A DNA stretch of 23,263 nt. It comes from an uncultured Bacteroidota bacterium. Lineage in GTDB: Bacteria; Bacteroidota; Bacteroidia; Flavobacteriales; Flavobacteriaceae. Location of the stretch: the NCBI GenBank assembly GCA_903819815.1, contig CAIJFC010000356.1:1-23263 (forward strand), in the 5' to 3' direction. A program made the position numbers and the translations under genes. Position 1 is the stretch's first letter, and the number at the start of each line of letters is the position of its first letter. Shown piece by piece: positions 1 to 7,323 of this stretch. A model generated the notes under the pieces. It was given only the letters and a program-made list of their open reading frames with translations, was not told the origin of the DNA and did no database searches.

Positions 1-45
1 ATTGTATTGAGTTTCTTCTTACTTAAAAAGAAAAAGACGGCTTAA
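1..45 (+). CDS. C-terminal end of an unidentified gene (partial)
   Basis: Frame 1 is open from the window edge to a TAA at 43-45 and encodes IVLSFFLLKKKKTA. A hydrophobic stretch followed by four lysines looks like the last membrane segment of an integral membrane protein with its positively charged cytoplasmic tail. A rho-independent terminator begins 20 bases downstream, which supports this being a true gene end. With only 14 residues visible, the protein cannot be identified. Confidence 0.5.
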   Translation: MVLSFFLLKKKKTA

Positions 46-64
46 TAAAATTTAGTTATGAAGA

Positions 65-91
65 AAAACCACGTACTGCGTGGTTTTTTTT
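65..91 (+). terminator. Rho-independent terminator of the gene ending at 45
   Basis: The stem AACCACG (67-73) pairs with CGTGGTT (79-85) around the loop TACTG. A run of eight or more T follows on the + strand. A preceding A run could also let it work on the - strand. Confidence 0.85.
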
Positions 92-120
92 GTTTAACAA
101 AGTAAATCAAAGGTTAAACT

Positions 121-160
121 TTTATTTGTTGATTCGGTTAAACGATTAAACGGTTAATCT
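121..160. repeat. TTTGTTGA-TCGGTTAAAC repeat, copy 1
   Basis: The segment carries TTTGTTGATTCGGTTAAACG followed by ATTAAACGGTTAATCT. It shares its order of words with copy 2 at 470-525: TTTGTTGA, TCGGTTA, TTAAAC and AATCT. Within the copy, the word CGGTTAA occurs twice. The function is unknown. Confidence 0.55.
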
Positions 161-166
161 TTTGCA

Positions 167-194
167 AAAACCTAAAACCCAAAACCTAGAACCC
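167..194 (+). repeat. Four tandem degenerate heptads of AAAACCT/AAAACCC type
   Basis: Four consecutive 7-base units read AAAACCT, AAAACCC, AAAACCT and AGAACCC. They form a short tandem array of a type that resembles a microsatellite. It has no coding role. Confidence 0.6.
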
Positions 195-218
195 CTTTCG
201 ACTTTATGACTTTTTTTT

Positions 219-256
219 ACCACAAAAGAATCAAAGTTTTACCAAAAGAAACAAAG
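219..256 (+). repeat. CAAAG-rich interspersed repeat, degenerate copy
   Basis: The segment reads as ACCACAAAAGAATCAAAG, then TTTTACCAAAAGAAACAAAG. It aligns word by word with the better copy at 419-455 (CCGCAAAG, GCAAAG, TTTTACGCAAAG). The TTTTAC core is identical in both. It looks like an older copy of one repeat family. Confidence 0.55.
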
Positions 257-266
257 TACTTCTGTT

Positions 267-345
267 TTGTCAATCTGAATTTATTTCAGATTCTGTTTTC
301 ATTTAGATACTGAAACAATCCCGAAACTTCGGGAAAGCATGACAA
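267..345. repeat. Palindromic interspersed element with TTGTCA/TGACAA ends
   Basis: The ends are inverted: TTGTCA at 267-272 and TGACAA at 340-345. Each arm contains a small hairpin, AATCTGAA/TTCAGATT (272-279 and 285-292) on the left and CCCGAA/TTCGGG (320-325 and 328-333) on the right. The inner edges also match in inverted order, as TTTCAGATTCT on the left and AGATACTGAAA on the right. The two arms are therefore diverged copies of one inverted unit. I recall similar elements between genes in Flavobacterium, but cannot confirm that here. Confidence 0.6.
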
Positions 346-358
346 TGTCACGAGTGGT

Positions 359-394
359 TTAATTGGTGTTAATTGGTGTAATTCGTGTTTACTT
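359..394 (+). repeat. TTAATTGGTG / AATTCGTGT interspersed motif
   Basis: The segment holds TTAATTGGTG twice in near-tandem, followed by TAATTCGTGT. The same word order, TTAATTGGTGG then TAATTCGTGT, occurs in the right arm of the long palindrome at 15377-15446. This copy lacks the matching left arm, so it looks like half of that element. Confidence 0.6.
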
Positions 395-418
395 TTTACT
401 TTCGACTTATATTTCCTT

Positions 419-455
419 AACCGCAAAGTGCGCAAAGTTTTACGCAAAGAACGCT
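419..455 (+). repeat. CGCAAAG-rich interspersed repeat
   Basis: The word CGCAAAG occurs three times, at 422-428, 431-437 and 443-449, separated by TG and TTTTA. The segment is a better preserved relative of the copy at 219-256. It is not a CRISPR: spacing is only a few bases and irregular. Confidence 0.6.
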
Positions 456-469
456 AGGAATAAATGGTT

Positions 470-525
470 ATTTGTTGAATCGGTTATTCGGTTAAACAAT
501 TAAAAAAATTAAACGGAGGTAATCT
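470..525. repeat. TTTGTTGA-TCGGTTA repeat, copy 2
   Basis: The segment carries TTTGTTGAATCGGTTATTCG, then GGTTAAACAATTAAA and a final AAACGGAGGTAATCT. It matches copy 1 at 121-160, with an insertion of A-rich sequence in its middle. The function is unknown. Confidence 0.5.
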
Positions 526-536
526 GTGGCAATTAA

Positions 537-566
537 AAAAAAACCACGCTCAAAGCGTGGTTTTAT
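537..566 (-). terminator. Rho-independent terminator of the lipoprotein gene
   Basis: A perfect 11-base stem, AAAACCACGCT (540-550) with AGCGTGGTTTT (554-564), closes a CAA loop. Read on the - strand it is followed by a long T run from 539 downwards. It lies 25 bases past the stop of the lipoprotein gene. Its ACCACG/CGTGGT core resembles the terminator at 65-91. Confidence 0.9.
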
Positions 567-589
567 AATAAACTAAAGATTTATTAATC

Positions 590-2347
590 TTAGTTATCTC
601 TAATAACGTGGGCTACACCGGTAATAGTGTGTGAACCTGTTGAATTAGTATAGGTACCATTAAAAGTAATATCAATATATTGACCTACCGCCCCAACAGC
701 ACTTAAATTAAAAGAAACCGCATTTACCGTTTGAACATTAATAGATCCTGTGTCTGCTGACTCAATTGAAAAAGCAGAGGTGGTATAAATTCCTGGGATA
801 ATGGTATTACCAAATAAGTAAAACGATTGTGTTGTATTTGGAGCAACCGTATTGTAGGCAGAAATTGTCAAACCAGCATTAGTAGTACCAGAAGCTGTTC
901 CTCTTCCAGAAGCCGTAATATTTGCTATAATATATTTAGTAGTGTTTGAATCGATACGATACGAAATAAACTCTGAAATGGTATTACACGCCGTTATATT
1001 TCCCACATTTGTTGTTGGAGTTGTAAACGTGTAATTAATCGAATTGGTAGTTTGTAAATTATCATAATCAAATCCTTGTAAACTAAATGCAGTATTGGTA
1101 GCGCTACAAACTAACATGGTAAAACTAAAAGCACCATTGCTAACGGTAGTTAATAGGTTTTGATTTCCATAACGCATTAATACATATCCGTTGGTAGCAT
1201 TTGTTCCATCGCATTTAAGTAGGTTTCCTTGAACTAACGTCGATTGAATTGTAGAACTAGGGATTACTAAATTTGGTAACGTAGTATCTGCTGAGAATGG
1301 CCCAATAGTAGTGGTGCTAACGATATTTCCACAAGAATCAAACACCACCATGGTTAACGTTTCATTTGCTGGAACTAAACCGCTAACTAAACCTTGACTG
1401 TTGGTTGTACCATTAACAGTATAGGAATTGGTAGCTCTTCTAATACCCACTCTAACATTGGCTAAAGGCGCACCATTGGAATTTACTACCGTTACAGTTA
1501 ATCTCACTGTTGGAAACTGCGCATCGCAATTCCACCATGAAAAGTGAGAAACGGTACCTACATATTTGGTTCCTTGCTTAGTTGCAGCACCTTCTTCTTT
1601 CCAATATCCTAGCGTTTCATCAAAATGCCAAAGTGGAATTGAACTTGGTGAAGCCGCTAATTGTGCTGTAGCGATTGGCATTTCAATTTGTGCCGTGGTT
1701 GAAAGTTGCAATTTTTGTGATGCAGCTCCTCTCAACTCAATATTCATCATACCATACGATTCTAATACTCGCTCCTCCCCGTTTGAATTTTGAGCCAATA
1801 ACATCCCTGGCATTTTATCTGCGGTAGTAACATCTGAAGGATCAAGGTGTTTCATAATCACACTTACCACACCGGAATAAGCAATTCCTGCTTCTGTTTT
1901 AAAGTTTCCGTCAAAAGTAACTTTGGCACCATTAGCTAAAGAAATACTTCCTGTAGCGCCTGAATTAACGGTGCCTACAATTGTTCCTGATAACAATGTG
2001 ATTTTAACGTTATTCATTCCATTCGTAGGAACTAAGGAACGTGATCCGTCTAAATAACCCGCTTTTTTTGCTGTTACATAAGCAAATTTTTGAGAAACAG
2101 TTGCATTATTAATAATGAATACACCATTTACGTCAGTGGTTGCTGTTTTATTTGCTACAGTAATGGCAACATTAGGAACAGGATTATTACTTTCGTCAAC
2201 AATTTGTCCTGTAAAATTCTTTGAAACATTGCTTCCAAAATTTAAGGGTGTCCCTGCTGAATTTCCATCAATTCCTGAATCATTACTACAATTGTTGAAT
2301 AAAAAAGGAAATAACAAAACCAAAATTAAGAGTTTTTTTGAAGACAT
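590..2347 (-). CDS. Surface lipoprotein with carboxypeptidase-regulatory-like domain
   Basis: The 585-residue protein starts with a lipoprotein signal: a basic start, a hydrophobic run and a lipobox LFNNC with the acylated Cys at 20, followed by SNDSG. Residues 45-108 resemble a CarboxypepD_reg-like beta-sandwich (FTGQIVDESNNPVPNVAITV, then a TDVNGVF turn). Residues 195-275 contain SYGMMNIELRG, IPLWHFDETLGYWKEEG and VSHFSWWNCD, which recall the extracellular part of FAM171-like proteins. A second Ig-like repeat, with NSNGAPLANVRVGI, begins near 282. The C-terminal third is Thr/Asn/Ser-rich with no motif I recognise. No catalytic residues are visible, so it is probably a structural or binding protein of the outer membrane. 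The ATG at 2347 is chosen because it directly precedes the signal. It has its own -7 box and terminator, so it is probably monocistronic. Confidence 0.8.
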   Translation of the reverse strand: MSSKKLLILVLLFPFLFNNCSNDSGIDGNSAGTPLNFGSNVSKNFTGQIVDESNNPVPNVAITVANKTATTDVNGVFIINNATVSQKFAYVTAKKAGYLDGSRSLVPTNGMNNVKITLLSGTIVGTVNSGATGSISLANGAKVTFDGNFKTEAGIAYSGVVSVIMKHLDPSDVTTADKMPGMLLAQNSNGEERVLESYGMMNIELRGAASQKLQLSTTAQIEMPIATAQLAASPSSIPLWHFDETLGYWKEEGAATKQGTKYVGTVSHFSWWNCDAQFPTVRLTVTVVNSNGAPLANVRVGIRRATNSYTVNGTTNSQGLVSGLVPANETLTMVVFDSCGNIVSTTTIGPFSADTTLPNLVIPSSTIQSTLVQGNLLKCDGTNATNGYVLMRYGNQNLLTTVSNGAFSFTMLVCSATNTAFSLQGFDYDNLQTTNSINYTFTTPTTNVGNITACNTISEFISYRIDSNTTKYIIANITASGRGTASGTTNAGLTISAYNTVAPNTTQSFYLFGNTIIPGIYTTSAFSIESADTGSINVQTVNAVSFNLSAVGAVGQYIDITFNGTYTNSTGSHTITGVAHVIRDN

Positions 2348-2376
2348 AAGGTGCTTGATTTGAGGTTAATACTAAT

Positions 2377-2384
2377 CAAATGTA
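2377..2384 (-). promoter_or_regulatory. -7 box upstream of the lipoprotein gene
   Basis: On the - strand this reads TACATTTG, a full match to the Bacteroidota -7 consensus TAnnTTTG, 29 bases before the ATG. No clear TTG is found at the -33 distance. The box lies just past the stop codon of the upstream aminopeptidase gene. Confidence 0.6.
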
Positions 2385-2396
2385 AAAAAAATAATA

Positions 2397-4469
2397 TTAT
2401 TTAACGGAAGTTTCCGCTAAAATTTTAACTAAAATTACGTTTTCTTCTTTTGATAAATTTGGAAGTAACTGTTCTAAATAGTTACGAATGTTAGGGTTTT
2501 TTAGTAATAAACGTATTTTATCTTTACCAAATTTTGAAAATTGCCATTTATAACTAACCAAGGAATTAACTAGATTTGGAAGTATATTTTTGTCTTTATC
2601 ATTAATGAAAAGCAAGTTTTCCATAGCATTTTGACGAATAGAAGTTTCAAATTCTGGATTGCAATAATTCAATAATTCATCATAGAATTTTGCTTTGGCT
2701 TCCATTTGGTATTCTTTCGTTCCCAGCGCTAATGTTAACCATAAAATTCTTAAGTTATTATCATTAAACCCTATCCATTCTTTTGATTTGTCTAAAATCC
2801 TCTTTTGATCTTCAGGAAATTGGGTCCAAAAAGTACTTAAAGCAATTTCTTTAGTGATATAGGAATTGTCATTCAAAAGCGATTCGAAATCCGATTTAAA
2901 TTCAAGGGTAACTTTTGGGGTGGTATTGGCAACTGCTTGTCGGACATTTATATCATTAGTCGCTAAAGCCAATTTTAAAAGTTGCTGCTTTTCCTCAAAG
3001 GGTACTTTTTCACATTGATAGATGATTTCTTCTTTTATTGGAAAATAAACCTCGGAAATCATTGTTTTTTCAAATAATTCTCGCTTTTCTATAAATGGGA
3101 TTGCTTTCTTACTTTTAATCTCCAATAACGCTTTTATCGACTTATTTTTGGATAACAATTGGATAGCATAATCAAAATCAAAACTCGGATTTTCGAGCCA
3201 TTTCTTTTTGAAGGCATCGCAATCGTATTTAGCTATTTTCTTAATTTCATTCAAAAAGTCATCGGTACTTACATTTTTAAATGAATAGCCATTTAGATAG
3301 TTTTTAACTGCTTTTTGAAAAATCTTTGAACCAATTTCTTCTCTTAAAACAAATAAAATCCATGCTCCCTTTTGATAATAGGATAAGGTACTTGCTTTTT
3401 CACTTAAAATAGGAATAGCATCTGTTTTTGATGCATTTCTCAACTGCAACGAGGTATCATATAACTTTTTGTAGAAATAATCATCTCCAAAAACTTCTTT
3501 TTCAGCTAATAAAGCATAATAAGTTGCAAAACCTTCCTGTAGCCAATGGTGTTTCCCTGATTGCGCAGTAATTAAATCGCCAAACCATTGGTGTGCCAAC
3601 TCATGCGCATTGACATTCACATAATTTTTATCGTTAAACCCAATTTCATCAACCACAAAGTCTCTTGAAAATACAGTCGCTGAAGTGTTTTCCATTCCTG
3701 CATATAAAAAATCACGAACTGGAACTTGCTTGTAAACATCCCAGGGATATTTAACGCCAATTTCCTTTTCGAAAAAATCAAATATGGTTTTAGAATAACG
3801 ATAAGTAGATTCTAATTTTGAAATATCTTCTTTTTCGATATAATAAAATAAAGACTTACCACTGTTTGATTTTTCTTGTTTGATTTCAAATTTACCTATT
3901 GCCAACATCAAAAGATAGCTGCTCATGGGCCTTTTCATTCGGTAGTTCCAAATAAAATTATCTTGACTTATAATTTTGCTATCTAATTTTCCATTGGAAA
4001 TAACCTCAAACTGATTATTGAATTTTATATCCAAGTTAAAAATCAATTTTTCATTTGGGTCGTCAAAACTCGGAAACCAATTACTGGTATATTTACCCTG
4101 CCCCTGTGTCCAAATTTGAAGCTGCTCCCCTTTTCCAACAAAATATAGCGCTTGTTTTGGTCGCGCCAAATAATTGAAAGTCAGTTGGTTTTTTCCTGAT
4201 TTATAACCTTCAAAAAGTAAGATTTGTTTTCTATTGTTGCTGTATTTTACTTCGATGTTGTTGATTTTCAAATTAAAGAAATCTATATTCTGAGCATCTA
4301 TTTTAATAGTATCAATAGTATTATTTACCTCGAAATTATAGGTGACTTCTCCAGAAACCGATTTGTCCAAAGGGTTGATTTCAATTTTAGCCAATACCGA
4401 AGTGAAATCAACCGATTTTGTTTGTTGTCCAAATGAAAATACAGAAACAAATAAAAGTAAGTATCTCAT
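2397..4469 (-). CDS. M1 family zinc aminopeptidase
   Basis: The 690-residue protein would remove N-terminal residues from peptides outside the cytoplasm. It starts with a short signal peptide (hydrophobic residues 3-13, likely cleavage near FG-QQ). Residues 20-200 form the N-terminal beta domain. The M1 signature is complete: exopeptidase motif AGMEN at 257-261, HELAHQWFGD with zinc ligands His289 and His293 and catalytic Glu290, and third zinc ligand Glu312 in WLQEG at the expected spacing. A YYQKGAW motif near residue 365 probably carries the transition-state Tyr. The C-terminal third looks like helical repeats. The gene starts 3 bases after the stop of the DUF1697 gene, so the two are very likely cotranscribed. 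The start ATG precedes the signal peptide directly. The natural substrate is unknown; peptide scavenging in the periplasm is the likely role. Confidence 0.92.
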   Translation of the reverse strand: MRYLLLFVSVFSFGQQTKSVDFTSVLAKIEINPLDKSVSGEVTYNFEVNNTIDTIKIDAQNIDFFNLKINNIEVKYSNNRKQILLFEGYKSGKNQLTFNYLARPKQALYFVGKGEQLQIWTQGQGKYTSNWFPSFDDPNEKLIFNLDIKFNNQFEVISNGKLDSKIISQDNFIWNYRMKRPMSSYLLMLAIGKFEIKQEKSNSGKSLFYYIEKEDISKLESTYRYSKTIFDFFEKEIGVKYPWDVYKQVPVRDFLYAGMENTSATVFSRDFVVDEIGFNDKNYVNVNAHELAHQWFGDLITAQSGKHHWLQEGFATYYALLAEKEVFGDDYFYKKLYDTSLQLRNASKTDAIPILSEKASTLSYYQKGAWILFVLREEIGSKIFQKAVKNYLNGYSFKNVSTDDFLNEIKKIAKYDCDAFKKKWLENPSFDFDYAIQLLSKNKSIKALLEIKSKKAIPFIEKRELFEKTMISEVYFPIKEEIIYQCEKVPFEEKQQLLKLALATNDINVRQAVANTTPKVTLEFKSDFESLLNDNSYITKEIALSTFWTQFPEDQKRILDKSKEWIGFNDNNLRILWLTLALGTKEYQMEAKAKFYDELLNYCNPEFETSIRQNAMENLLFINDKDKNILPNLVNSLVSYKWQFSKFGKDKIRLLLKNPNIRNYLEQLLPNLSKEENVILVKILAETSVK

Positions 4470-4472
4470 AAT

Positions 4473-5018
4473 TTATTGCTCTTCAAATATTTTTAATAAC
4501 TGTGTAACCGTATTCCAATTTCTGATGGTAGCCGTTAGATTGAGCTTTTTCTCAATATATTTTTGATCTAATCTCGTTTTTCCAGCGCCTACATGGTATT
4601 TAATAAATATTCTAGTGTTGTCAATTTGAACTTCATCGGGCTTAAACTGACTCATTTTTAAATCATTGCTGTTTTCTTCTTTAAGTTCTTTGGAAACAAA
4701 GGCAACGTAGAGCTTTTTTGTATCAACTTCTTTGTCTTTTAGAAAATTACAATTCGTAAAACAAGCTTGTAAATCCACTTTCGAAATTACGATTATGGGC
4801 ACATCATAACCAAAAACCTTATAAATTTCTTGTTTAATAACAAATGCTATTTTAGCTGGACTTTCTTCATCAGAGTCCAAAAAAACATTACCCGATTGAA
4901 TGTATGTTTGTACCTTTTGAAAACCAAGTTTTTCAAGAGTGCTTTTCAAAACATCCATTTTGATCATATTATGACCGGAAACATTAATTCCTCGAAGTAG
5001 TGCTAAATGAGTGTGCAT
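4473..5018 (-). CDS. DUF1697 family protein
   Basis: The 181-residue protein has the hallmark N-terminus of DUF1697: HLALLRGINVSGHNMIKM, followed by QTYIQSGNVFLDS near residues 37-50. Length is typical for the family, which is small, cytoplasmic and biochemically uncharacterised. No signal peptide or membrane segment is seen. A conserved C-terminal motif TRLDQKYIEKKL and the final RNWNTV are also present. It is the first gene of a two-gene - strand unit with the M1 aminopeptidase, 3 bases apart. That pairing does not suggest an obvious shared function. The first ATG, 18 bases before a -7 box, is used. Confidence 0.85.
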   Translation of the reverse strand: MHTHLALLRGINVSGHNMIKMDVLKSTLEKLGFQKVQTYIQSGNVFLDSDEESPAKIAFVIKQEIYKVFGYDVPIIVISKVDLQACFTNCNFLKDKEVDTKKLYVAFVSKELKEENSNDLKMSQFKPDEVQIDNTRIFIKYHVGAGKTRLDQKYIEKKLNLTATIRNWNTVTQLLKIFEEQ

Positions 5019-5036
5019 TTAAAATTATTTAAGTAT

Positions 5037-5044
5037 CAAAGATA
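5037..5044 (-). promoter_or_regulatory. -7 box for the DUF1697-aminopeptidase pair
   Basis: On the - strand this reads TATCTTTG, a full TAnnTTTG match 18 bases before the ATG at 5018. A -33 TTG is not evident. It lies in the 135-base region divergent from recG. Confidence 0.55.
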
Positions 5045-5153
5045 TTGCGTTTGATTAATATATCACCACTTTCGTGAAATAAGTTCTGGATTGTCATTTT
5101 CAAATTTGCAAACAAAAAGCTATCTTCGCTGTAAATAGTTTAAAGACTAATCA

Positions 5154-7259
5154 ATGTCTCAATTGCTTCAAACTCCCATTGAATACCTAAAAGGCGTTGG
5201 CCCCCAACGTGGAGAATTGTTGCGCAAAGAATTAGGCATTCATAAATACCTCGATTTAATAAATCTATATCCGTATCGCTACATTGATAGAACTCGATAT
5301 TACAAAATCAACGAATTAGATAATAATAGCGTTGAAGTTCAATTGATTGGAAAAATTATTCACATTAAAACCGTTGAACCGGCAAAGGGAAAAAAAAGAT
5401 TGGTGGCTACTTTTGTAGATGACACAGGCCAAATGGAATTGGTTTGGTTTCAAGGTCATAAATGGATTCGCGAGAGTTTGGAATTAAATGTACCTATTGT
5501 AATTTTTGGAAAATGTACTTCATTTGGGAATGTATATAATATGGCTCATCCTGAAATTGAACTTTTAGCAGACCATGAAAAAAGTTTACGTTCAGCCATG
5601 CAACCGGTTTATCCATCTACAGAAACGCTTACCAACAGAGGAATTACAAATAAAGTAGTAAATAAATTAATGCAGCAATTATTTCTGGAAACCCACAATT
5701 TATTTTCAGAAACGCTACCTGATTACTTACGAACCGAACTTAATTTAATCTCAAAAAAGGAAGCCCTTTTCAATATTCACTTTCCAAAAAGCGCTGAAAC
5801 ATTGGCGAAAGCCCAATACCGATTGAAATTTGAAGAGTTATTTTACATTCAGTTGCACTTAATTACCAAAAATTTAGTTCGGAAACACAAAATAAAAGGC
5901 CATGCTTTTAATAAAGTGGGTAATTTATTTAGTGATTTTTATGAAAATCATTTGCCATTTGAATTAACAAACGCACAAAAAAGAGTGCTTAAAGAAATTC
6001 GAAATGATATGGGAAATCCAGCCCAAATGAATCGATTGTTACAAGGAGATGTGGGTTCTGGAAAAACAATTGTGGCATTTATGAGTATGCTTTTAGCTTT
6101 AGATAATGGATTTCAAGCGTGTTTAATGGCGCCTACTGAAATTCTAGCCAATCAACATTATATTGGTTTGTCAGAATTGGCTAAAACAATGAATATCAAT
6201 ATAAAAAAACTAACTGGCTCAACAAAAACTTCAGATAGAAAAGTTATTCATGAACAATTGGAAAATGGTGAATTACAGATTTTAATTGGCACCCATGCCT
6301 TATTAGAAGAAAAGGTGAAATTTCAAAATTTAGGATTGGCGATCATAGACGAACAACACCGGTTTGGGGTAGAGCAGCGATCGAAATTATGGAAGAAAAA
6401 TGAAATTCCTCCACACGTTTTAGTGATGACCGCCACCCCTATTCCGAGAACTTTGGCGATGAGTTTGTATGGCGATTTAGATATTTCATTGATTGATGAA
6501 TTGCCACCTGGAAGAAAACCAATAAAAACAGTACATCGATACGATAATAATCGTTTGAATGTCATGGCTTTTGTTACGGAGCAAATTGATTTAGGGCGAC
6601 AGATTTATGTGGTTTATCCATTGATTCAAGAATCCGAAAAAATGGATTTTAAAGATTTGATGGACGGTTACGACACCATTTCAAGAGAATTTCCATTACC
6701 TAAATATGCTGTTTCTATCCTTCATGGAAAAATGAAAGCATCAGAAAAAGATTTTGAAATGCAACGATTTTCAGAAGGAAAAACCAATATTATGGTGGCA
6801 ACCACTGTTATAGAAGTTGGTGTTAATATTCCCAACGCCAGTGTAATGATTGTGGAAAGTGCCGAACGTTTTGGTCTTTCGCAATTGCACCAATTGCGAG
6901 GTCGTGTGGGTCGTGGTGCCGATCAGAGTTATTGTGTTTTAATGACTTCTAATAAATTATCCAACAACAGTAAAACCCGAATGGAAACTATGGTTCGAAC
7001 CAATGATGGTTTTGAAATTGCAGAGGTCGATTTAAAACTTCGAGGACCTGGCGACTTAATGGGGACTCAACAAAGCGGGGTTTTAAACCTTCAAATTGCC
7101 GATTTAGTAAAAGATAGAGATATCTTGTATTTAGCTAGAAATTACGCAGTTAAAATTCTCAAAGAAGACGCTCCGTTAGAAAAACCCATAAATTCGATAT
7201 TACGAGAAGTTTTTATGGAAATATCCAAACGAAAAAATATTTGGAATTACATAAGTTAG
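5154..7259 (+). CDS. recG: ATP-dependent DNA helicase RecG
   Basis: The 701-residue protein is the branch-migration helicase that reverses stalled forks and processes Holliday junctions. The N-terminal wedge/OB region is visible at residues 1-150 (PIEYLKGVGPQRGELLRKEL, then VATFVDDTGQMELVWF near 82). The helicase motor follows: Walker A GDVGSGKT at about 298-305, motif II DEQH at 399-402, MTATPIPRTL just after, and motifs V-VI with TTVIEVGVNIPNA and QLRGRVGRG near 575-587. The C-terminal LKLRGPGDLMGTQQSG signature of RecG is present near 635. Length fits the bacterial family. It stands alone, divergent from DUF1697 and followed by a gene with its own promoter. The ATG at 5154 gives a start with the usual RecG N-terminus. 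Confidence 0.97.
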   Translation: MSQLLQTPIEYLKGVGPQRGELLRKELGIHKYLDLINLYPYRYIDRTRYYKINELDNNSVEVQLIGKIIHIKTVEPAKGKKRLVATFVDDTGQMELVWFQGHKWIRESLELNVPIVIFGKCTSFGNVYNMAHPEIELLADHEKSLRSAMQPVYPSTETLTNRGITNKVVNKLMQQLFLETHNLFSETLPDYLRTELNLISKKEALFNIHFPKSAETLAKAQYRLKFEELFYIQLHLITKNLVRKHKIKGHAFNKVGNLFSDFYENHLPFELTNAQKRVLKEIRNDMGNPAQMNRLLQGDVGSGKTIVAFMSMLLALDNGFQACLMAPTEILANQHYIGLSELAKTMNINIKKLTGSTKTSDRKVIHEQLENGELQILIGTHALLEEKVKFQNLGLAIIDEQHRFGVEQRSKLWKKNEIPPHVLVMTATPIPRTLAMSLYGDLDISLIDELPPGRKPIKTVHRYDNNRLNVMAFVTEQIDLGRQIYVVYPLIQESEKMDFKDLMDGYDTISREFPLPKYAVSILHGKMKASEKDFEMQRFSEGKTNIMVATTVIEVGVNIPNASVMIVESAERFGLSQLHQLRGRVGRGADQSYCVLMTSNKLSNNSKTRMETMVRTNDGFEIAEVDLKLRGPGDLMGTQQSGVLNLQIADLVKDRDILYLARNYAVKILKEDAPLEKPINSILREVFMEISKRKNIWNYIS

Positions 7260-7274
7260 CTAACTATACTAAAA

Positions 7275-7306
7275 TTGTAACATTAATTTACATAAATTTA
7301 CATTTC
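7275..7306 (+). promoter_or_regulatory. Promoter of the type IX-secreted protein gene
   Basis: TTG at 7275-7277 and TACATTTC at 7299-7306 are 21 bases apart, which fits the Bacteroidota pattern TTG-N19-23-TAnnTTTG with one mismatch. The box ends 17 bases before the ATG. Confidence 0.5.
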
Positions 7307-7323
7307 AATTTTAAATCGCCAAT

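Larger units (their letters stand above)
92..539. other. Gene-free stretch filled with degenerate interspersed repeats
   Basis: No convincing ORF lies here on either strand. The stretch is a mosaic of short repeats: two copies of a TTTGTTGA-TCGGTTA motif, four AAAACCT-type heptads, two copies of a CAAAG-rich repeat, one palindromic TTGTCA...TGACAA element, and one copy of a TTAATTGGTG...AATTCGTG motif that recurs at about 15414-15446. Each is listed separately. I see no transposase remnant and no RNA gene. The overall look is that of an accumulation site for mobile palindromic repeats between two terminators. Confidence 0.7.

Noticed and set aside
58..105. Short ATG frame MKKNHVLRGFF overlapping the first terminator
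   Set aside because: It is made of the terminator hairpin and its T run, with only about 15 codons, so it is not a gene.
419..455. CGCAAAG triplicate as a CRISPR-like array
   Set aside because: The repeats are 7 bases with gaps of 2 and 5 bases, with no spacers of CRISPR length and no cas genes nearby.
1566..2363. Opposite-strand ORFs inside the lipoprotein gene
   Set aside because: They follow the codon pattern of the real gene in another frame and have no promoter, motif or sensible composition.
5100..5130. Promoter for recG (CAAATTTG or TATCTTCG)
   Set aside because: Each differs from the -7 consensus by one base and no TTG is at a suitable distance, so I could not choose one.
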